Assembly (NCBI GenBank): GCA_947579665.1
Contig: OX388343.1
Span: forward strand, 88,578,254-88,642,253
Length of the DNA: 64,000 nucleotides
Direction of reading: 5' to 3'
From: Sympetrum striolatum
Lineage: Eukaryota > Arthropoda > Insecta > Odonata > Libellulidae
The notes under the pieces were generated by a model that saw only the letters and a program-made list of their open reading frames with translations, had not been told where the DNA came from and made no database searches. This document shows positions 38,515-51,848 of this stretch, piece by piece. The position numbers and the translations under genes are program-made. Position 1 is the first letter of the stretch. Every line of letters starts with the position of its first letter.

Positions 38515-38960
38515 GTGCATTATCTTGTAGACTTGTTCTCCCTTCGCCGACCGGCGTTCTCGCCGAGAAAATTACAGCCTTCCCGAAGATGGCTCGATAC
38601 ACTTTGAGGGAATAAAGCTATCGAGAGATTTCCTCCGGCGATAAAGGTAAAAGCGATCGAGGAAAAATTAATCGGTCGACAACTCAAATTAAGTTCCGAT
38701 AAACAGGATGAGTTTGCTTCCTCGGCGGACTCGTTCTTTTGCCGACTTCTTCTGTCCCTTCCGTGTTCTTTAATCCCCCCGTATTTACAGGGCTAAATGA
38801 TGCATGTCACGAAATCGCTGGAGAGTTCTTAAAAAGGTTTGCGAGGAATTTTTCTCGTGTGAGACATTTTAGAAGAGGATGGCATAAACATGAAAGAAGC
38901 GTATTGCGGGGAATTGTTCGTGCATTTTTGCCGTTTATTGTTGCATGAGAAATTGTTGCG
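38515..38960. other. GC-enriched island, no gene recognised
   Basis: CpG-containing sequence with TCGA/CGAT-rich words. Overlapping antisense frames (38739-38948 plus, 38807-39085 minus) have no known domain. Confidence 0.4.
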
Positions 38961-40320
38961 GTGAAAGGAATGAAACTGGCCTTAAAGAAAGATTTATTTT
39001 CCTCGTTGTCCCCAAAGGAAAGGATTTTATGTTGATATAAAAAACTTAAACATCTCTCAGAATTGAAATAAAGTGGCGATAACATAAATTTCAGCTAAAG
39101 AAGAGTGGAATCAAACGGTCTGTAGAATTATACTATGAAAGTAAACCTACTGTGTAAACAACATGAAATTATTACCAACTATGTATTCAGTTCTTCCTTA
39201 TCTCAATAGCACACGAACTATACCAAGCGCCTGTGAAGACATGTGGCTGAAGGCTGGTTAGATTTTCAATTCCCTCAACATTAAACTATGCAGTAATATT
39301 AATCCAAAAAGTGAGGATTACCTTATGCAGCCATATGTTTATGCTTGCTACATTTCACGATTTCTTTGTAGCCAATGCGATACATGCGGGAAATCCAAAA
39401 TATGTCAATTCTATCAAAATTTATAACCATAAAATTTAATTAAGGGAAAGATTTACTATTATATTTCAATTATATTAAATGTGTCATAAATATAAAAAGC
39501 GAAGTATAATATAAGCCAATTTCATGTAAGCCGCAAATCATGGAGAACATTTGAGACAAGGTTAATTTTATTCTATTCACTTAGATGTGTGTGATAAAAT
39601 ACTACGTACTCCTAAAATTGATCCTGATATTTTTCCAGATTAAACATCCTTTATAAAATTAATGTAATCAACTTAAAGATGCAGCTGATTATTTCAGTTT
39701 AAGATATAAAAATATATACATACTATAAAAGTGCATAAAAAGTACAAAAAAACGAATGTAGGAAAAATGTTGTATCTAACAATAGCTCGATATTCCAATC
39801 ACTTTGATAGCCTTCATTCCAATAACTGAAACATAGGATTATAACATCGATATTAGTGATCTCCCACTACTTTTCACAGTTAAAAAGCGTTAAAATGTCT
39901 ACTCTTTTTATAAAGAGGAATTTTTCTTGAGCGGATACAACAGTTGCCTCAACCGTTATAACTAAAATTTCCAATAAACTTATAAGTGTACGACGAGGAT
40001 GGAGAAATTGTTTCGGATGCGGGAAATTCTCCGAGATCCGCCACAAATCGGAATATAACGCTGGAAAACTGGTACCGTCCTACCTGATTCTGGATGATTA
40101 GTTCTCTTATTTATGTCCACATAATATAAATGCAGCACAAACATATGAAAATATTTGTACGTATTTTTACATCAGTATTTTATTTTAGCTCAACTATTAA
40201 TCAAAATTAATTAGTATGCTAATCTTAGATAGCCTTACAGTAGTTTAACTAAACGATAACATATCTTAAATACTTATCCCTGATGTAATCGATTCGGATT
40301 GACTGCTGGTAACATCGATG
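38961..40320. other. AT-rich non-coding stretch
   Basis: I see no gene, RNA or repeat family. Confidence 0.6.
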
Positions 40321-40322
40321 TA

Positions 40323-40391
40323 CACTCTTAGCCAAAATTAACGCACCACCGGTCGTTAGAATCGCTAGGGAGTTAATTTTGGCCAGTACTG
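40323..40391. mobile_element. 69-bp Tc1-type miniature element
   Basis: A TA duplication (40321-40322 and 40392-40393) brackets ends CACTCTTAGCCAAAATTAAC and, as reverse complement, CAGTACTGGCCAAAATTAAC. The inner 12 bp (GCCAAAATTAAC) is perfect in both arms. The CAGTRCTGGCCAAAA start is the classic terminal sequence of Tc1-family elements (Caenorhabditis Tc1 begins CAGTGCTGGCCAAAA). Only 29 bp separates the perfect arms, so no transposase remains. It is either an extremely short MITE or a product of internal deletion. Confidence 0.7.
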
Positions 40392-40393
40392 TA

Positions 40394-41520
40394 CCTGAAA
40401 CGGATGTTCTCATTTTGGCAAGTGGGAGAGTTTCAATGGTGAATCACGGTTCGACTATGGGACCAGAATAATCCTAAAGCCGGTTATATGGCTGGAGTTA
40501 AAGGCAGAGCAGGAAGTAGAAAGACGATGCTAAAAGCCAATCAAAGGAAGACCCGCAGGAGAATGGGCTGAGAGAATGTATGCGCTCTTTTACCTGAAAA
40601 GATACAAGAGAGCGTCAATGAAGGATTATATCAAAATATAAGTAACCGATTATGAAACATTTAATTTGATAAAACCAGAAATACATCAAAATTCATAAAT
40701 GAAACATTAGTCGAAAGTCAGTGAGCAATTATAGTTTGTTCGATATTTGCCAGAAATAATAAACCTGTACTTTCAGAGCTACAGGATGCAAATGTATTAC
40801 AGTTATATACAATAGCAGCAACACTTGTGTAGAACTTTGGAAAGATAACCAGAGTTTGTGAGGGTACAAATTAATATAAATTTTGATGAACTTGTGGTAA
40901 AAGAAAGCAAATTTTTGAATTTTGAAGATATTGCTATTTTCTCCGCCTAGTCCTCAGCTTGCAATTTCTGTCGGATGACTATTCGGCTCGGACTCGGATT
41001 GCGGTAATTGATCCTCGATTTTCCTACTGAATAAAACGTCTACGGAAGAGAAGGACCAATGAATTACACTTATCAATTAGTAATGGCCTAAATGGATTCA
41101 ATTATTTGTCATCATTCATGCCTCAGTAACTTTCATATTATTACATCTATGAAAAAGACCTAAAAAAACTAATTGAAATAAATTGATTGTTCTCTATCAT
41201 TAACCAAAGTGTAATGAAAAACAATTCATTCGAAAACATGAGATAGAAATTAATGCTTCGAAACTCAACATGCTCGACTCGATTGCTATACAACAAACAT
41301 GCTCATCATCCTTATGATAATGTAAAATCCAAAATATCTTGATAGCCGAGAAGGCCTGAAAAATTCCAGTAAAACAATTACAAATATTAAATATTATGCA
41401 AGCATCATTTAGTTTTTAATGAAATTTAATATATGTATGTAATCATTCTGTGGGAATCGTAAGTTCACCATGTATGTATTTTATATTAATTATGTTATAA
41501 CTGGTACAAATGTATGTTCG
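40394..41520. other. AT-rich non-coding stretch
   Basis: A GC-richer patch lies at 40440-40600, with no frame of interest. No gene was seen. Confidence 0.6.
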
Positions 41521-41523
41521 TAG

Positions 41524-41596
41524 AGAAAAGAGCCACGAGGCTTTCAGCCTACCTGCAGCTTGTGATATAATAATGATAATAAAATAAATAAACGCT
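41524..41596 (+). repeat. Possible non-LTR retroelement 3' end
   Basis: A GC-richer 40-bp segment (AGCCACGAGGCTTTCAGCC and onward) passes into a simple tail of AATAATGATAATAAAATAAA type. That organisation is usual for the 3' end of non-LTR elements that end in short tandem tails. No coding part is visible upstream, so it would be severely 5' truncated. Confidence 0.35.
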
Positions 41597-41616
41597 AGAT
41601 ACAGTAATTAGGTACA

Positions 41617-41700
41617 GGGCTCCCAGATAGCCCTCCCGTATGGGCGGCGCGTTCGACTTTCATGAAAGCGGTCCTGGGTTCGATTCCCAGTAGGGTCCCA
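41617..41700 (+). repeat. tRNA-derived SINE head (GGGCWCCC...GCGCGTT type)
   Basis: The B box GGTTCGATTCC (41677-41687) is perfect and lies in a T arm CTGGG/CCCAG. The start GGGCTCCCAGATAG and the end TAGGGTCCCA give partial acceptor pairing. It shares the landmark AAAGCGGTCC-GGGTTCGA with the segments at 54484-54562 and 55448-55506, so the three form one family. The middle is not a proper anticodon arm. Confidence 0.65.
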
Positions 41701-41759
41701 CATACAAAAGTATCTAGGTTGACGTAATTTGCAATAGCACTACTGAAATTGAGTACTAT

Positions 41760-42330
41760 AAATATCGATGGCAAGTGCGGGAATATCCGAGAAATTCACT
41801 CGCATGCGAGCAATCTCTTTGATAACTTAATTAGAAAGACCGGTCTCAAACAATGGTCATCGGCGGACTGCCACTAGCAGGTAGAAATCGTGCTCCTGGG
41901 AATATCCTAATAGTATAGTCTCCGGAGGGCGATGATCGTGATATTCGGTGGTTTGGGGAGAGGTCAACGCCGTTGAGACCGCAGGTAGAGGACACAATGG
42001 CAGAAGGGTGCAGATCCCATGGGGGGCGTCACAGGGGGAGAAAAGGACAACAAAAGCATGGCAAACGACCTCAGCGACGTTCTCGATACATCAAAATCCG
42101 TTGGCTGCACATCGACCGACCTCCCGTGGAGGGGGGGCGAAAATCTTTTCCCAACTCTTCTTTTTTAACTCCCAGAAATCGCCCCCTTACAAAAGTGATT
42201 TCATAAGCCCACCTGCAGTGGGGCGACCGCACGAGAAAGATAACACTCCCACGCACACAGAGGGTCGTTGTTTGATCGATACAGATCGTTTAATCATGCC
42301 CTTTTAGGAGTGGGAGGAGCTGGAAGACGG
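41760..42330. other. GC-enriched island, no gene recognised
   Basis: G-rich plus strand at 41920-42140. Overlapping frames (41948-42307 and 41973-42206 plus, 42071-42256 minus) show no domain. The two plus frames overlap each other, arguing against coding. Confidence 0.4.
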
Positions 42331-44843
42331 GCAATGCGGGGATTTCGGAAATGCGAAGAAGAAGCAGAGGATTAACATATTCCCTGATGAAGATTTTCAG
42401 AAAATTGTACATGCGTCATCAACGAAGTATATGCATTCTGAGTACGATTTTGTAGAGTAAAGAAGCGGTTTTCAAAGAAATTGCGTTGCTTACAATTGCT
42501 TCATTCCGGAGAATCAGGATGTCTGAAGAATTTTCACGCAATTCCATTTATTTGTTTTTTATATTAAAATTCCAACTAATTTATGAACATCTTCAATTTT
42601 ACGAAGTTATGATTTTTGAGTCATTAACAATAGATAGGCATATAGAGAAAAATCTCTGGAGCCATGATGTTATTATAAGGAAATTATTCTAAATAAAAAT
42701 TACGAGGAGAATTTAGCGTCATCGTGTTACAACAAATTCTTTATTATCAACGAATTTTATTCATCTCGAGGACGATTTTTGAGGTAATGATGTTAATATT
42801 GATAAATAACAATGCTTATAAAAATTACGTTATTCTTAAATCACATTTTCATGAAATTTCAATTATTTTGCAAATCTTCCAATCCTTACGAAATCACTAA
42901 TCATGCTAATTTAAACGAAATTACAAACTTTCTACAAAACTATTTTTATTATGAAATCACGTTTTTTCCGAGTTATTTTGTGATAATACATTTTCTTTCA
43001 ATAGTGAAACTAAATTAAGTTGGTAAAGGAAAGTAATAGTTGGTGGCTCCAATTTAATGTGTTCGCTGCGATAACGCAGAAATTCGCTACTATAATACTA
43101 TAATTCGTGACGTATACGCAATTTCATCGTCATCAGGGTTAAATACGCCCTTGGCGTGCTCTGTTTTGCGGCGTAAAACATTTATGCCATTGCCATCAAT
43201 CTCAGAAAAAGGTTTTCTCTGACCCATCCCGTGGTCGTTTTGCAAAAAGAGTTAAGTTTTTATCATAATCCTCCTCCATTTTTATGCGAAAATCCATAAT
43301 CTCTTTGTGCAGTTGAATACAACGCAGATTTATGTATGCATGAAATTAATGCGATTTTTAAGATCTCCACGGTAATTATTCGCTATAAATTATGAAGAAG
43401 GTAAGGAGGTTTGCGTGGTAAAAGACGTTATTTGAGGAGTAAAGAAGGTCGAAGAAAACCAGCATTCTCTTAAAAATGGTGCATCGCTGAAGCATAGATT
43501 CTTTTTATAAGGAATTGGCATATATTTCTTTTTCCACTTAAAAAAAATTCACTTTTACTTGTCAAAGTTTTCACTTTTATCACGATAGACGCATCAATGA
43601 GTAAAAAATGTTAATATCTAGATATGCTATCAAAATTATAGGTCACCGATTACTTATATAATACACATCAGAAAATAAGGGTTTTTACAAAAAGTTAAAC
43701 TTTTGTCATTTATATAATAATTTATTTTAACATTAGTATCTCGTTGGAGCCTCAATCATATGTTTCAGCATCTAATCCATCTTAGGCAAGAAATACGTTC
43801 AAAAGATTCTAAGAATCTTCTGATGGTAAAAAAAAATAAATTTTCATTTCGTCAGAGCGTGCAGAGATGGATACCGTACATCTTTAAGTGTACAAATGGA
43901 TATAAATCATTAAAAAAAGGTATCCAAGAGCTCGATGAGCACAAGAAAATGTGTTTTGTTATGATTTCTTTCGCTAAAACAGCAAGCGTTCTGATTGATA
44001 ATTGGGCTAAGTTTAAATTATAATTAATTGGAGCAAATTACGTCCACAGAAGATTTAATAGCTGTAACTCAAACTTCCCACATATTCGACTGTTCCAATA
44101 ACGACCATTGAATGACAGAGAGAACGAAGATAAAAGAATTAGGTTTAATGTGTGATATTTAAGCAAACTTTCACGAAGAAAAACCTCATAGACCCATAGA
44201 CCATAAACCCAATAGACGTAAAATAAATGGGGATTTCTGTGGTATCTTTTGGCATTCACCTAGGGCAGTTTGCAGGAACTCTATGGATGCATAGTCCAAT
44301 TACGGAGTATCTCGTAATAGCAGAGGCGGTGCAATGCAGTTAGCCGATTTCACATCCAATCGAAGTAGATTGAATTCGCACCAGAGGAACTTATTATGGC
44401 CTTCAATACCACGGCGTTACAAAATGCCGTGCAACACCGTCATAATTACAAAGGTGCATGTGTATCGAATTATAACCACGGTGATATAACGGATTAAATG
44501 CCGTGTTTAGAAACATCACCGAAGAAAGAAGAAAATATTCGCAACCTTACAAATCTCGATGTTACAATATTTACTAGGAATTTGTTTTTTTTTTGATAGA
44601 ACGAAATCCAAATTTGTGACCTAAGCCAAATAGAATGAAAATCTAGCATCCTGCATTTTTCTGCGACGAATAACTGAACTGAATCTTGTCTGGAAATTTT
44701 TTATGCTTTTTTATTATGATTCAAAGTGATCTATTATAATAATTTCTCAAATAAGTTATACAAGAATAAGTGATATAAAAAGATCCGAATTCAGCAGTTT
44801 TTCGTTATTCAAATTTAAAACATATTGTTAACTTTATTAATTA
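42331..44843. other. AT-rich non-coding stretch
   Basis: Several short plus-strand frames (42486-42692, 42812-43018, 43760-44023) lack recognisable domains. A local GC patch at 44270-44510 has a small CACGGC/GCCGTG hairpin around 44412-44433. No RNA gene was recognised. Confidence 0.5.
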
Positions 44844-45416
44844 TTATATATAACTTACGATCCAAATAAATATATCCGTGAAGTTTAGGTATGATCCATT
44901 GAAATGACTAGTTAGGGGCACATAGAGTTTTTTCATCCAGCCTTTGATAATGTTGCAATATTTATGAAAAAAATATTGAAAAAAATGAAAGAATAGGTCT
45001 CCAAGAAAAAATACTCGCGACTCAAGGTTGGAGAGGAAAAACTCGCGTAGTGAGAGAACTCTCGAAGAGAAAATGGAGGGAGACAGAGCCCGCGAAAAAA
45101 TTAAAACTGAAAAATTACTATGAAATCGATGTTGGAAGGCGTAAATTTGTAACATTTCCTTCACAGAAAAATTAGAGCACACAGTAGTATATGACATAAG
45201 ATAAGTGCTAATGCTGAGTGAATAAAACAGATTTAAATTAGTTTGATAATACTTGTATGTGAGTAGCATGTGTGGCAGAAACAAGAAAGATGGAGTGAGT
45301 AATGGCTGAACAACGAATAGATAATGAATGGATTGAGAAAATCGCCACATGACCAAAAAAATTAGGAACGTTTTACTTTGAACAAGAGATAAAAATGGAC
45401 GGTAGCAGATTGACAA
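44844..45416 (-). other. 190-codon open frame, probably not coding
   Basis: The second longest frame in the window. The translation is rich in F, S, L and Y because the opposite strand is purine-rich (for example AGAGAAAA-type runs at 45020-45080). It has hydrophobic stretches but no regular membrane-segment spacing and no motif I know. I saw no flanking splice signals that would support an exon. Confidence 0.2.
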
Positions 45417-47144
45417 TGATAGTGAATACTGAGAGTAAGTAAAGACAGAGGGATCGAGTGAATGAATGAGATTCCAAAGATAATAGAAAGCGATGTGATG
45501 AAGGGCACGTTAGAAAATACGTTTGGATATGTCTGAAGCGAGAGATGTATGTAACAATTGCGAAGTACGAAGAAAATTTGATTTGAACGATGCCATAGTT
45601 GTGCTTACCCCATTAACGGTGACCGACTTTTATATACGTAAACTACTAATTATTTTTAATAATCAGAAATAAAAAGGTACGTATGCTGAATTTGTATTTA
45701 ATTATCACTAGGAAATGGTGAATTTGTTTGTAGTAAATGATATTTTGTGTATATTTACTTGTAATTATTGATTTATTTTCTATACAACCTCAGGGTTTAT
45801 CTTGAAGAACAGCTATTTTGTCCTAATCTCGTTGTAAAAGTAAAATAATGATAATATAATAAATAGTCGGAATATTTACTGATCAATGAAACGAAAAAAG
45901 CTTGAATGCAACATATATTTTCCACAAATAAACCATATCTTTCCACAACGAAATATATTCGTTACGGGCTTGTATTTAAACTTCACGTTTTATTGCCTCA
46001 TTTGACAGCACCTCATTTAACGTCTTAATTCCACAAATGCATGGCCTTCTCTCAGCATTATATCAAATATAATCATTTTAATTGCATGAAACAACCGTTA
46101 CTGAATGTATAATAAACTAAAGATAGAAGCGAGAAGATATATCAATACGGAACGCATAAAGTATGTACGTACATACATACACATGTAATTTATCGAAAGG
46201 TTAGGAATCATGGCAAAAAATTCACCCCTTCCGCACAAAGGTAAGCCCATGAGGTTATATCGCTTGTTCTATATCGATTGCAAAGGCATAGACAAATGGA
46301 GGGAGCTGAAGGTGAGGGTGTGGCACAGTGGTGTGGGTGAGAAAAAGGTCGGAGTCAGGGGTCAGGAGGAATGGCGTGGGAACCTGCAACCGACGGCGGA
46401 GGAGTAAATTGATGTCCAGATAGGGAGAGATAAAGAAATATTGAAAGGGGAGGGATGCGATCGAAGACTTTATGATTATATAGTGTGCAGTCAATTGCCC
46501 GGGTATTTTAAACTTCGATTCCGACCTTTCGATAACGGTACACTTGTTTGATATACGAGTGATTCCAAGATCTGCGTACGTGATCCGAAAGAAAAGCGAA
46601 ACTTACACAATCTTCATTAAATCACGATAGATCTGAATTACGCTAGGGATTCTTCGCGACTCACAGTTCACTTACACCCTCTCTTATTTTATTCTGACTG
46701 TGACTCATTGTGAATAGTAATCTACAAAGTTTAAATATAGAGCCTTTACATTACAAGTATATGTAAATTACCGAAAATAATTGAGAAAACCCCTTTAATG
46801 GACTAATTAGGTTTTCCTAAGCTAAAGAAGGTGATCAGGAAGTGATTAAGTGAAACTTTTTCAAAATAAAAAGGCAAAGGAACGATAAAAAAGTATATTT
46901 AACTATTAATTATTATTAAATGCGTAAATAAGGGAAACAATCAAATGCCTTATAATGGCTCACTTGATTACAACAAATAATTTAGTGAATATATTCATGA
47001 GCCATTTTATACAGAGCGAAACCGTGTATTTTACGAATAGGAAGAGAGAAAAGATTCTTAGTAATAAAAGTTTAATAGCTATTGCTTTGACTCCAGCCGG
47101 TATATTCTGAGAGAATTGTAATGATCCATCCACTCATGGGCTTG
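45417..47144. other. AT-rich non-coding stretch
   Basis: It contains the 16-bp palindrome GTATGTACGTACATAC (46161-46176) and mutually antisense short frames at 46210-46494. No gene was recognised. Confidence 0.55.
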
Positions 47145-47169
47145 ATATCTCTATCAATGATAGAGATAT
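47145..47169. repeat. Perfect hairpin, 12-bp arms, 1-nt loop
   Basis: ATATCTCTATCA, a single A, then the exact reverse complement. By my rough estimate about 0.06 such events are expected in 64 kb. Confidence 0.9.
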
Positions 47170-48718
47170 ATTCTTTACGAAAGAGATCTTCGAAAAGAGA
47201 ATTGAGGAAAATGTACTTCAACCATTAATAGTGTTTCAACATGAAACACAAGGAAAATAAGACCAAAAGGTGCAATAACGATTCAGATATATAAGTGTAA
47301 CTTACTGATACTGAAAGTTTATTTCATTTGTTGCTAAGTCTCTTCGGTGGATTAAAATATATGTTAATCCAAAGGAATGCTAATAGACTATTATTATTGT
47401 ATTACCACTTAGGTTAGGGATTTAACTGCCTGCAGCGATTACTAAATAAAAACACTAGCATCATTAGTCCATCAACGTAAGACTAGCTTATTTTTAATGA
47501 CGTTCAGTTAAATCAGGTATAAATTCAATAAAACTACTGAGAGACCGTGCTATTCTGTTACCATGAAGTAGTTTCAGTACTCATGCTCGTGAATCTAGTG
47601 ATAAATCGTGAGGAATGATGATACACAAAGAAATATACATTGCTGTGCAATATCCTTTTATTCCAATCTATCAATGGCTGTATCGAGATTTTTTACAGTT
47701 TGCGCACACATTGTGATAACCTAATTTCGTGAATATTAAACGAAACGTGAGAGATTCAGAGGAATAAAAGCAAACCTGAGAAGAAAATCTTTTTGAATGA
47801 TAAATATTTTGATCCTTCATGACAAAGCGCCATTCCGCTTCCTCGAGAAACGGAAATTGGTGCTATTATTGAATTCCCAGTCTCGAGGCCCATTTGGAAT
47901 AGATTGAGGGCTGAAAACTTAGCAGAAGGGCCCCGCGCACACAATTCAAATATTGTTTTTACAATACGATAAATACGACACGATTGGAATCTTAAAACAA
48001 ACGTAGCAACGCTTGAGAAAAACGAAATCGTAAACAATGCGCTCTTTACTTGCGGCCACCGGAGACTTGATCATAAAAGTACGGTGCTTAAGGTTGAAAA
48101 TTACACTAGTAGAAAGTGCATCTTATGGAGCGATATTCTATAGCTTAAATAGCCAAAGTATGAACTTACATAAAAAGAGAGAAATAAATTGTGAATACAA
48201 CTTCATGACGACTCGCACGGTTATTAGGCACGTAATATTCACATACTTAGCTTGATTTTAAAGAAGACTCTGATTTATTATGAGATTCTTCATTTATCGA
48301 TAGCTTTGAGCTTTAACTATTTTCTTACGATACGGAATAATATTTTAATTACAAGGATTTGAAATATTAGAAATTAGAAAATTTTCGTTATGGACGACAT
48401 ACTAAACATAGCAATATAGATAAAGTCAAAGATCAACGAACAATTAGCTTCAAAGCGGAGAAAAGCAAACTCTATACTGACTCGATCAATCATTCAGATA
48501 AAATATCACAAACACATATATAACGACTTTATTTCATGAAAGGTATACAGAAATTTAACTTCGTGTTTTCCCAAATTCTTTTCAATTGAGACAATACGGA
48601 TATCAGAGACTAGATTTATAATCTATGCACCTCCTTATGCGCTAATGAAAATGAGGAATAAGAGTAGTTTGTGCTTATCTAACTATAGATATACTGCCTT
48701 TGAGAGGTTCTTGGTGGT
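47170..48718. other. AT-rich non-coding stretch
   Basis: A mildly GC-richer patch at 47760-48060 contains a minus frame (47756-48037) without family match. Nothing else was recognised. Confidence 0.55.
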
Positions 48719-48838
48719 TTTCCTCTCAACGTTGGTGAATACCATGCAGGCTAATGTATTTTCTTCCCCTAAGAAAAGATGACTAACACCTGGCCTAGAG
48801 CCTACTTGTAGTCCCTATAATTAAATAAATAAAGTACA
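48719..48838 (+). repeat. Possible retroelement 3' tail
   Basis: A non-AT-rich segment of about 90 bp ends in AATTAAATAAATAAAG. The shape resembles a truncated non-LTR retroelement end with an AATAAA-like tail, but there is no coding evidence. Confidence 0.25.
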
Positions 48839-50560
48839 CGCTTCTACATCAGTTAAGCAACTGTGTAGTCCGGCCTTTCGGACAGGTTTTTAATCAGTCA
48901 TACTTGGATATCGGAAAACGTCTATCTAAGGAAGACTAAGACTAAGTTTGAAGTATGACTAATGAGATAATGTTTGGATAACGGGTTACTAGTATGAAAT
49001 TCATATCACGAAATTGCGTCATTGAAGAGATGTTTTTAACACTAACTAATTTAATAATGATTATTTGGAATTTATCCCATCGTATCATGAGTTGAAACAC
49101 AAGATAAATGGAGGATATATATTCACATCTTATGCAGGCTCTTCAGGAAGTTTTTCATGCGATGAAGACTTGAACGACGGCCAAATGATGGAATTCCGTC
49201 TGACGTGAAGAAGTAATTACTTCTTGGTAACGAGTCTCTATATCCATTGGAATTTGAGGATAATCACTATTATCAAAGAGACATCAACGTCCACAGACAC
49301 ATTATTGAAACTGTATTCAGTTGTTATGTGTTTATAATGGAAGCATGATCATTCACAGTTAATCAGAGTTATAATGTAATTCAATTTTTCATTGTTCTTT
49401 CTCCTTCAAGTGCCTACGTGACTTTAGAACTTCCCGATTAAAGGATGATATTTAAAAGTAAAAGTATATTTTTTGTAATTCATCTATTAGGGACAAGGGT
49501 ATTGTAATTATATGTTGATACACCTTTGTATGCGAAGATGTATTTCACAGATGTATGTAATATTCGTTAGAAGATGACTAGTTTATGAAGTCGATCGTTG
49601 ATTATCTATATTTTTATCTCCAATTTTGAGTAGCTCAGGAGAGTAATGAGTAGTGTAATTTTCCCCTGAAAATGATTCTATTAGCCATTGAGCTAAGAGA
49701 AGACAAACATGAAGCAAATTAAATATGCTTAAACTAAAAATATATCTATGTATATAAGGTAATAATATAACTCTATAGAGTTGCATACATTTCATAATTA
49801 ACCCACTTTCAAACAAGTACTCCAACAAGGGGCATAATGCCAAGTAGTGACTTGACATTATGAACGGACAAGATAAATATTAAGAAAAATGACGCTGGGC
49901 TACAAAAATTTTATAAAAGCATAAATTATTCATAACATATCGTATGTTGCTTCATTTATGTCACACAATAATCATATATTAACTTGTCCGTATAAATCAC
50001 ATTATTTCTACCGGAGTTAATTTCATTATTTGGCTCATTAATCCACGTTTTTCTCCACAATTCTACTACATCTATATATATCTAGCCTTTAGGTTACATG
50101 CACACACATAATTTGAATAGTTGAATTTTCGACGAAAAAGACACATGTATCGGTCAGAGAAGAAATGTGTCTGTAAGGATTGGGAAGACTATACTAGACC
50201 AGATAAATAAACTTTCAAAATTTATAAACATTTATAATCCTCTATTTACAAAGGAATTTAAATGATATAACGATAATAAACTACGGAGAAACATCAAGCA
50301 CGCTATAAATTTTCGAAGTAATCACGTAATACACTACCTAGCATATATCATACGTCCTGTCAAAGTTTATTTATCGAGGCAACTTTTTTTGTATAAGTGT
50401 CATAGATTACAATATCCTCGGTATGCTTAGTAAAATAATCAATTATAATTATATACATTTCTATATCATTTTTGCATTCCTGTTTTCTTTCCTTTTCCCC
50501 TCCCCTTTTTTGGATTGTAAATTACTTCAAGAATTTTCGATAAATGTTCAATACGATTGT
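48839..50560. other. AT-rich non-coding stretch
   Basis: It includes the 18-bp palindrome AAGAAGTAATTACTTCTT at 49208-49225, about chance level. No gene was recognised. Confidence 0.55.
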
Positions 50561-51085
50561 CGCTGCTCGGGTGTGCATTGGGTAACAACTTCCAACACCT
50601 CGTGAATCATATCCATCACCTCTTTAAGCATGACACTTGGGCATGCATATGAGGGGTAGAAGGGGAGTTAATCGCTCGTGGAAGTGCATGAGGAAAAACG
50701 TTGCTGGAATAAGAGCGGAGGCTGTTTCTGGTGCGCCATCGCTCTCAAGGATGAAAACTTTTCCGACGAATCGCGGAAAGTGACGTCATGTCGACCTTGA
50801 TCGCGCCAATCAGGCGACAAATGCTTTGGCGCCTCGTGGGAAAATCCTCGAGTGTCCCCTGGGCAAGGTTGCTCGGACATGTCTCGATGAAAGACCCAAA
50901 GGGTGAGAACAAAAGGAACCAAGGCGCGATTGAGACTAAACGGTGGCGTGGATCAAAGGGAAAACACAATCTGCTGCCCATTGCAAAGTGCACGTCATGC
51001 TCGGGGAAAAGAAGGCACATTCCTTTCACTGACATAATAAGCCAAGGAGGAACAGGGAAATTCACTTTTGCGGGCAGGCAGTAGT
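50561..51085. other. GC-enriched island, no gene recognised
   Basis: Three overlapping frames (50668-50922 and 50745-51065 minus, 50788-51084 plus) are open on both strands. The plus frame has a Cys pair (KCTSC) but no other zinc-binding ligands in register. The pattern fits composition and not coding. It contains the CRE-like word TGACGTCA at about 50782-50789. Confidence 0.4.
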
Positions 51086-51774
51086 TGTTATCTGTTTAGA
51101 TGAAAGGAAAAGTAGCAGCGATTCAAACTTGGAACTTAGAAGAACTTTCTAACTTCATGTCTAATATCTGAATATCTATCGAAAGTATCGTGGTTGTTAA
51201 GTAAGGCGGGTCCACCAAGAGGTCTTTGACTATAAATAGATGGACCAAATTTCAGATCAGATAAGGTGGGACAATATAATTAAACTGCTATGTAACTGTA
51301 TACACAACAGGAATACACCGAGACAAAGAGGACGATGACAAGAACTAAAGATGATTGGTTTGGCTTGATTTATCAACGACTGTCTTGTGGCTGCACGACG
51401 AAATTACCCTCGCTCGAGATTACTACTGTATTTCTGTTAAAACATGACCGCGGAACATTCTGAGCTAGAGGCGGCCACCATTTTTCATTGAAAGGCTACT
51501 TGTAATATTTGGTTTCATAAGACACTATTAGACTCTATAGATCCTGATGGTTGCCTTAATATTATTGTGCTTCGGACGATGCATATCGCTCGGCCATTAG
51601 CGTGAGGCAGGGACTTTAAAGACCACAAAAGCCAACCCATTTTGTCCTGTATCACAAATCTTTTTTGGGTAAGGATGGTATTTGCATTTTCATCTCTCAC
51701 ATTTTACGCTCATGTCAGATTACCCGAAGTATTCTGATATCGATCAAGTCTTTCACATACATACATACAGGTTA
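51086..51774. other. Non-coding stretch
   Basis: No gene was recognised. A minus frame at 51515-51700 has no match. Confidence 0.5.
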
Positions 51775-51848
51775 GATGGAAGAGGAGACTTTTTAGTCTC
51801 AATCTCGCCTAATAAAGACCCCTAATAATAATAATGATAATAATTCTC
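51775..51848 (+). repeat. Possible non-LTR retroelement 3' end
   Basis: The hairpin GAGACT-TTTT-AGTCTC is followed by AATAAAGACC and a CTAATAATAATAATGATAAT tail. A short structured 3' end followed by TAA-type repeats is typical of truncated non-LTR elements. No reverse transcriptase remains in view. Confidence 0.4.

Noticed and set aside
48868..48883. GTCCG/CGGAC hairpin followed by T5, like a bacterial terminator
   Set aside because: The context is eukaryotic nuclear DNA with no gene upstream, and a 5-bp stem is chance level.
49685..49695. Perfect A-box word TAGCTCAATGG on the minus strand
   Set aside because: No B box follows at a workable distance and no tRNA fold is possible.
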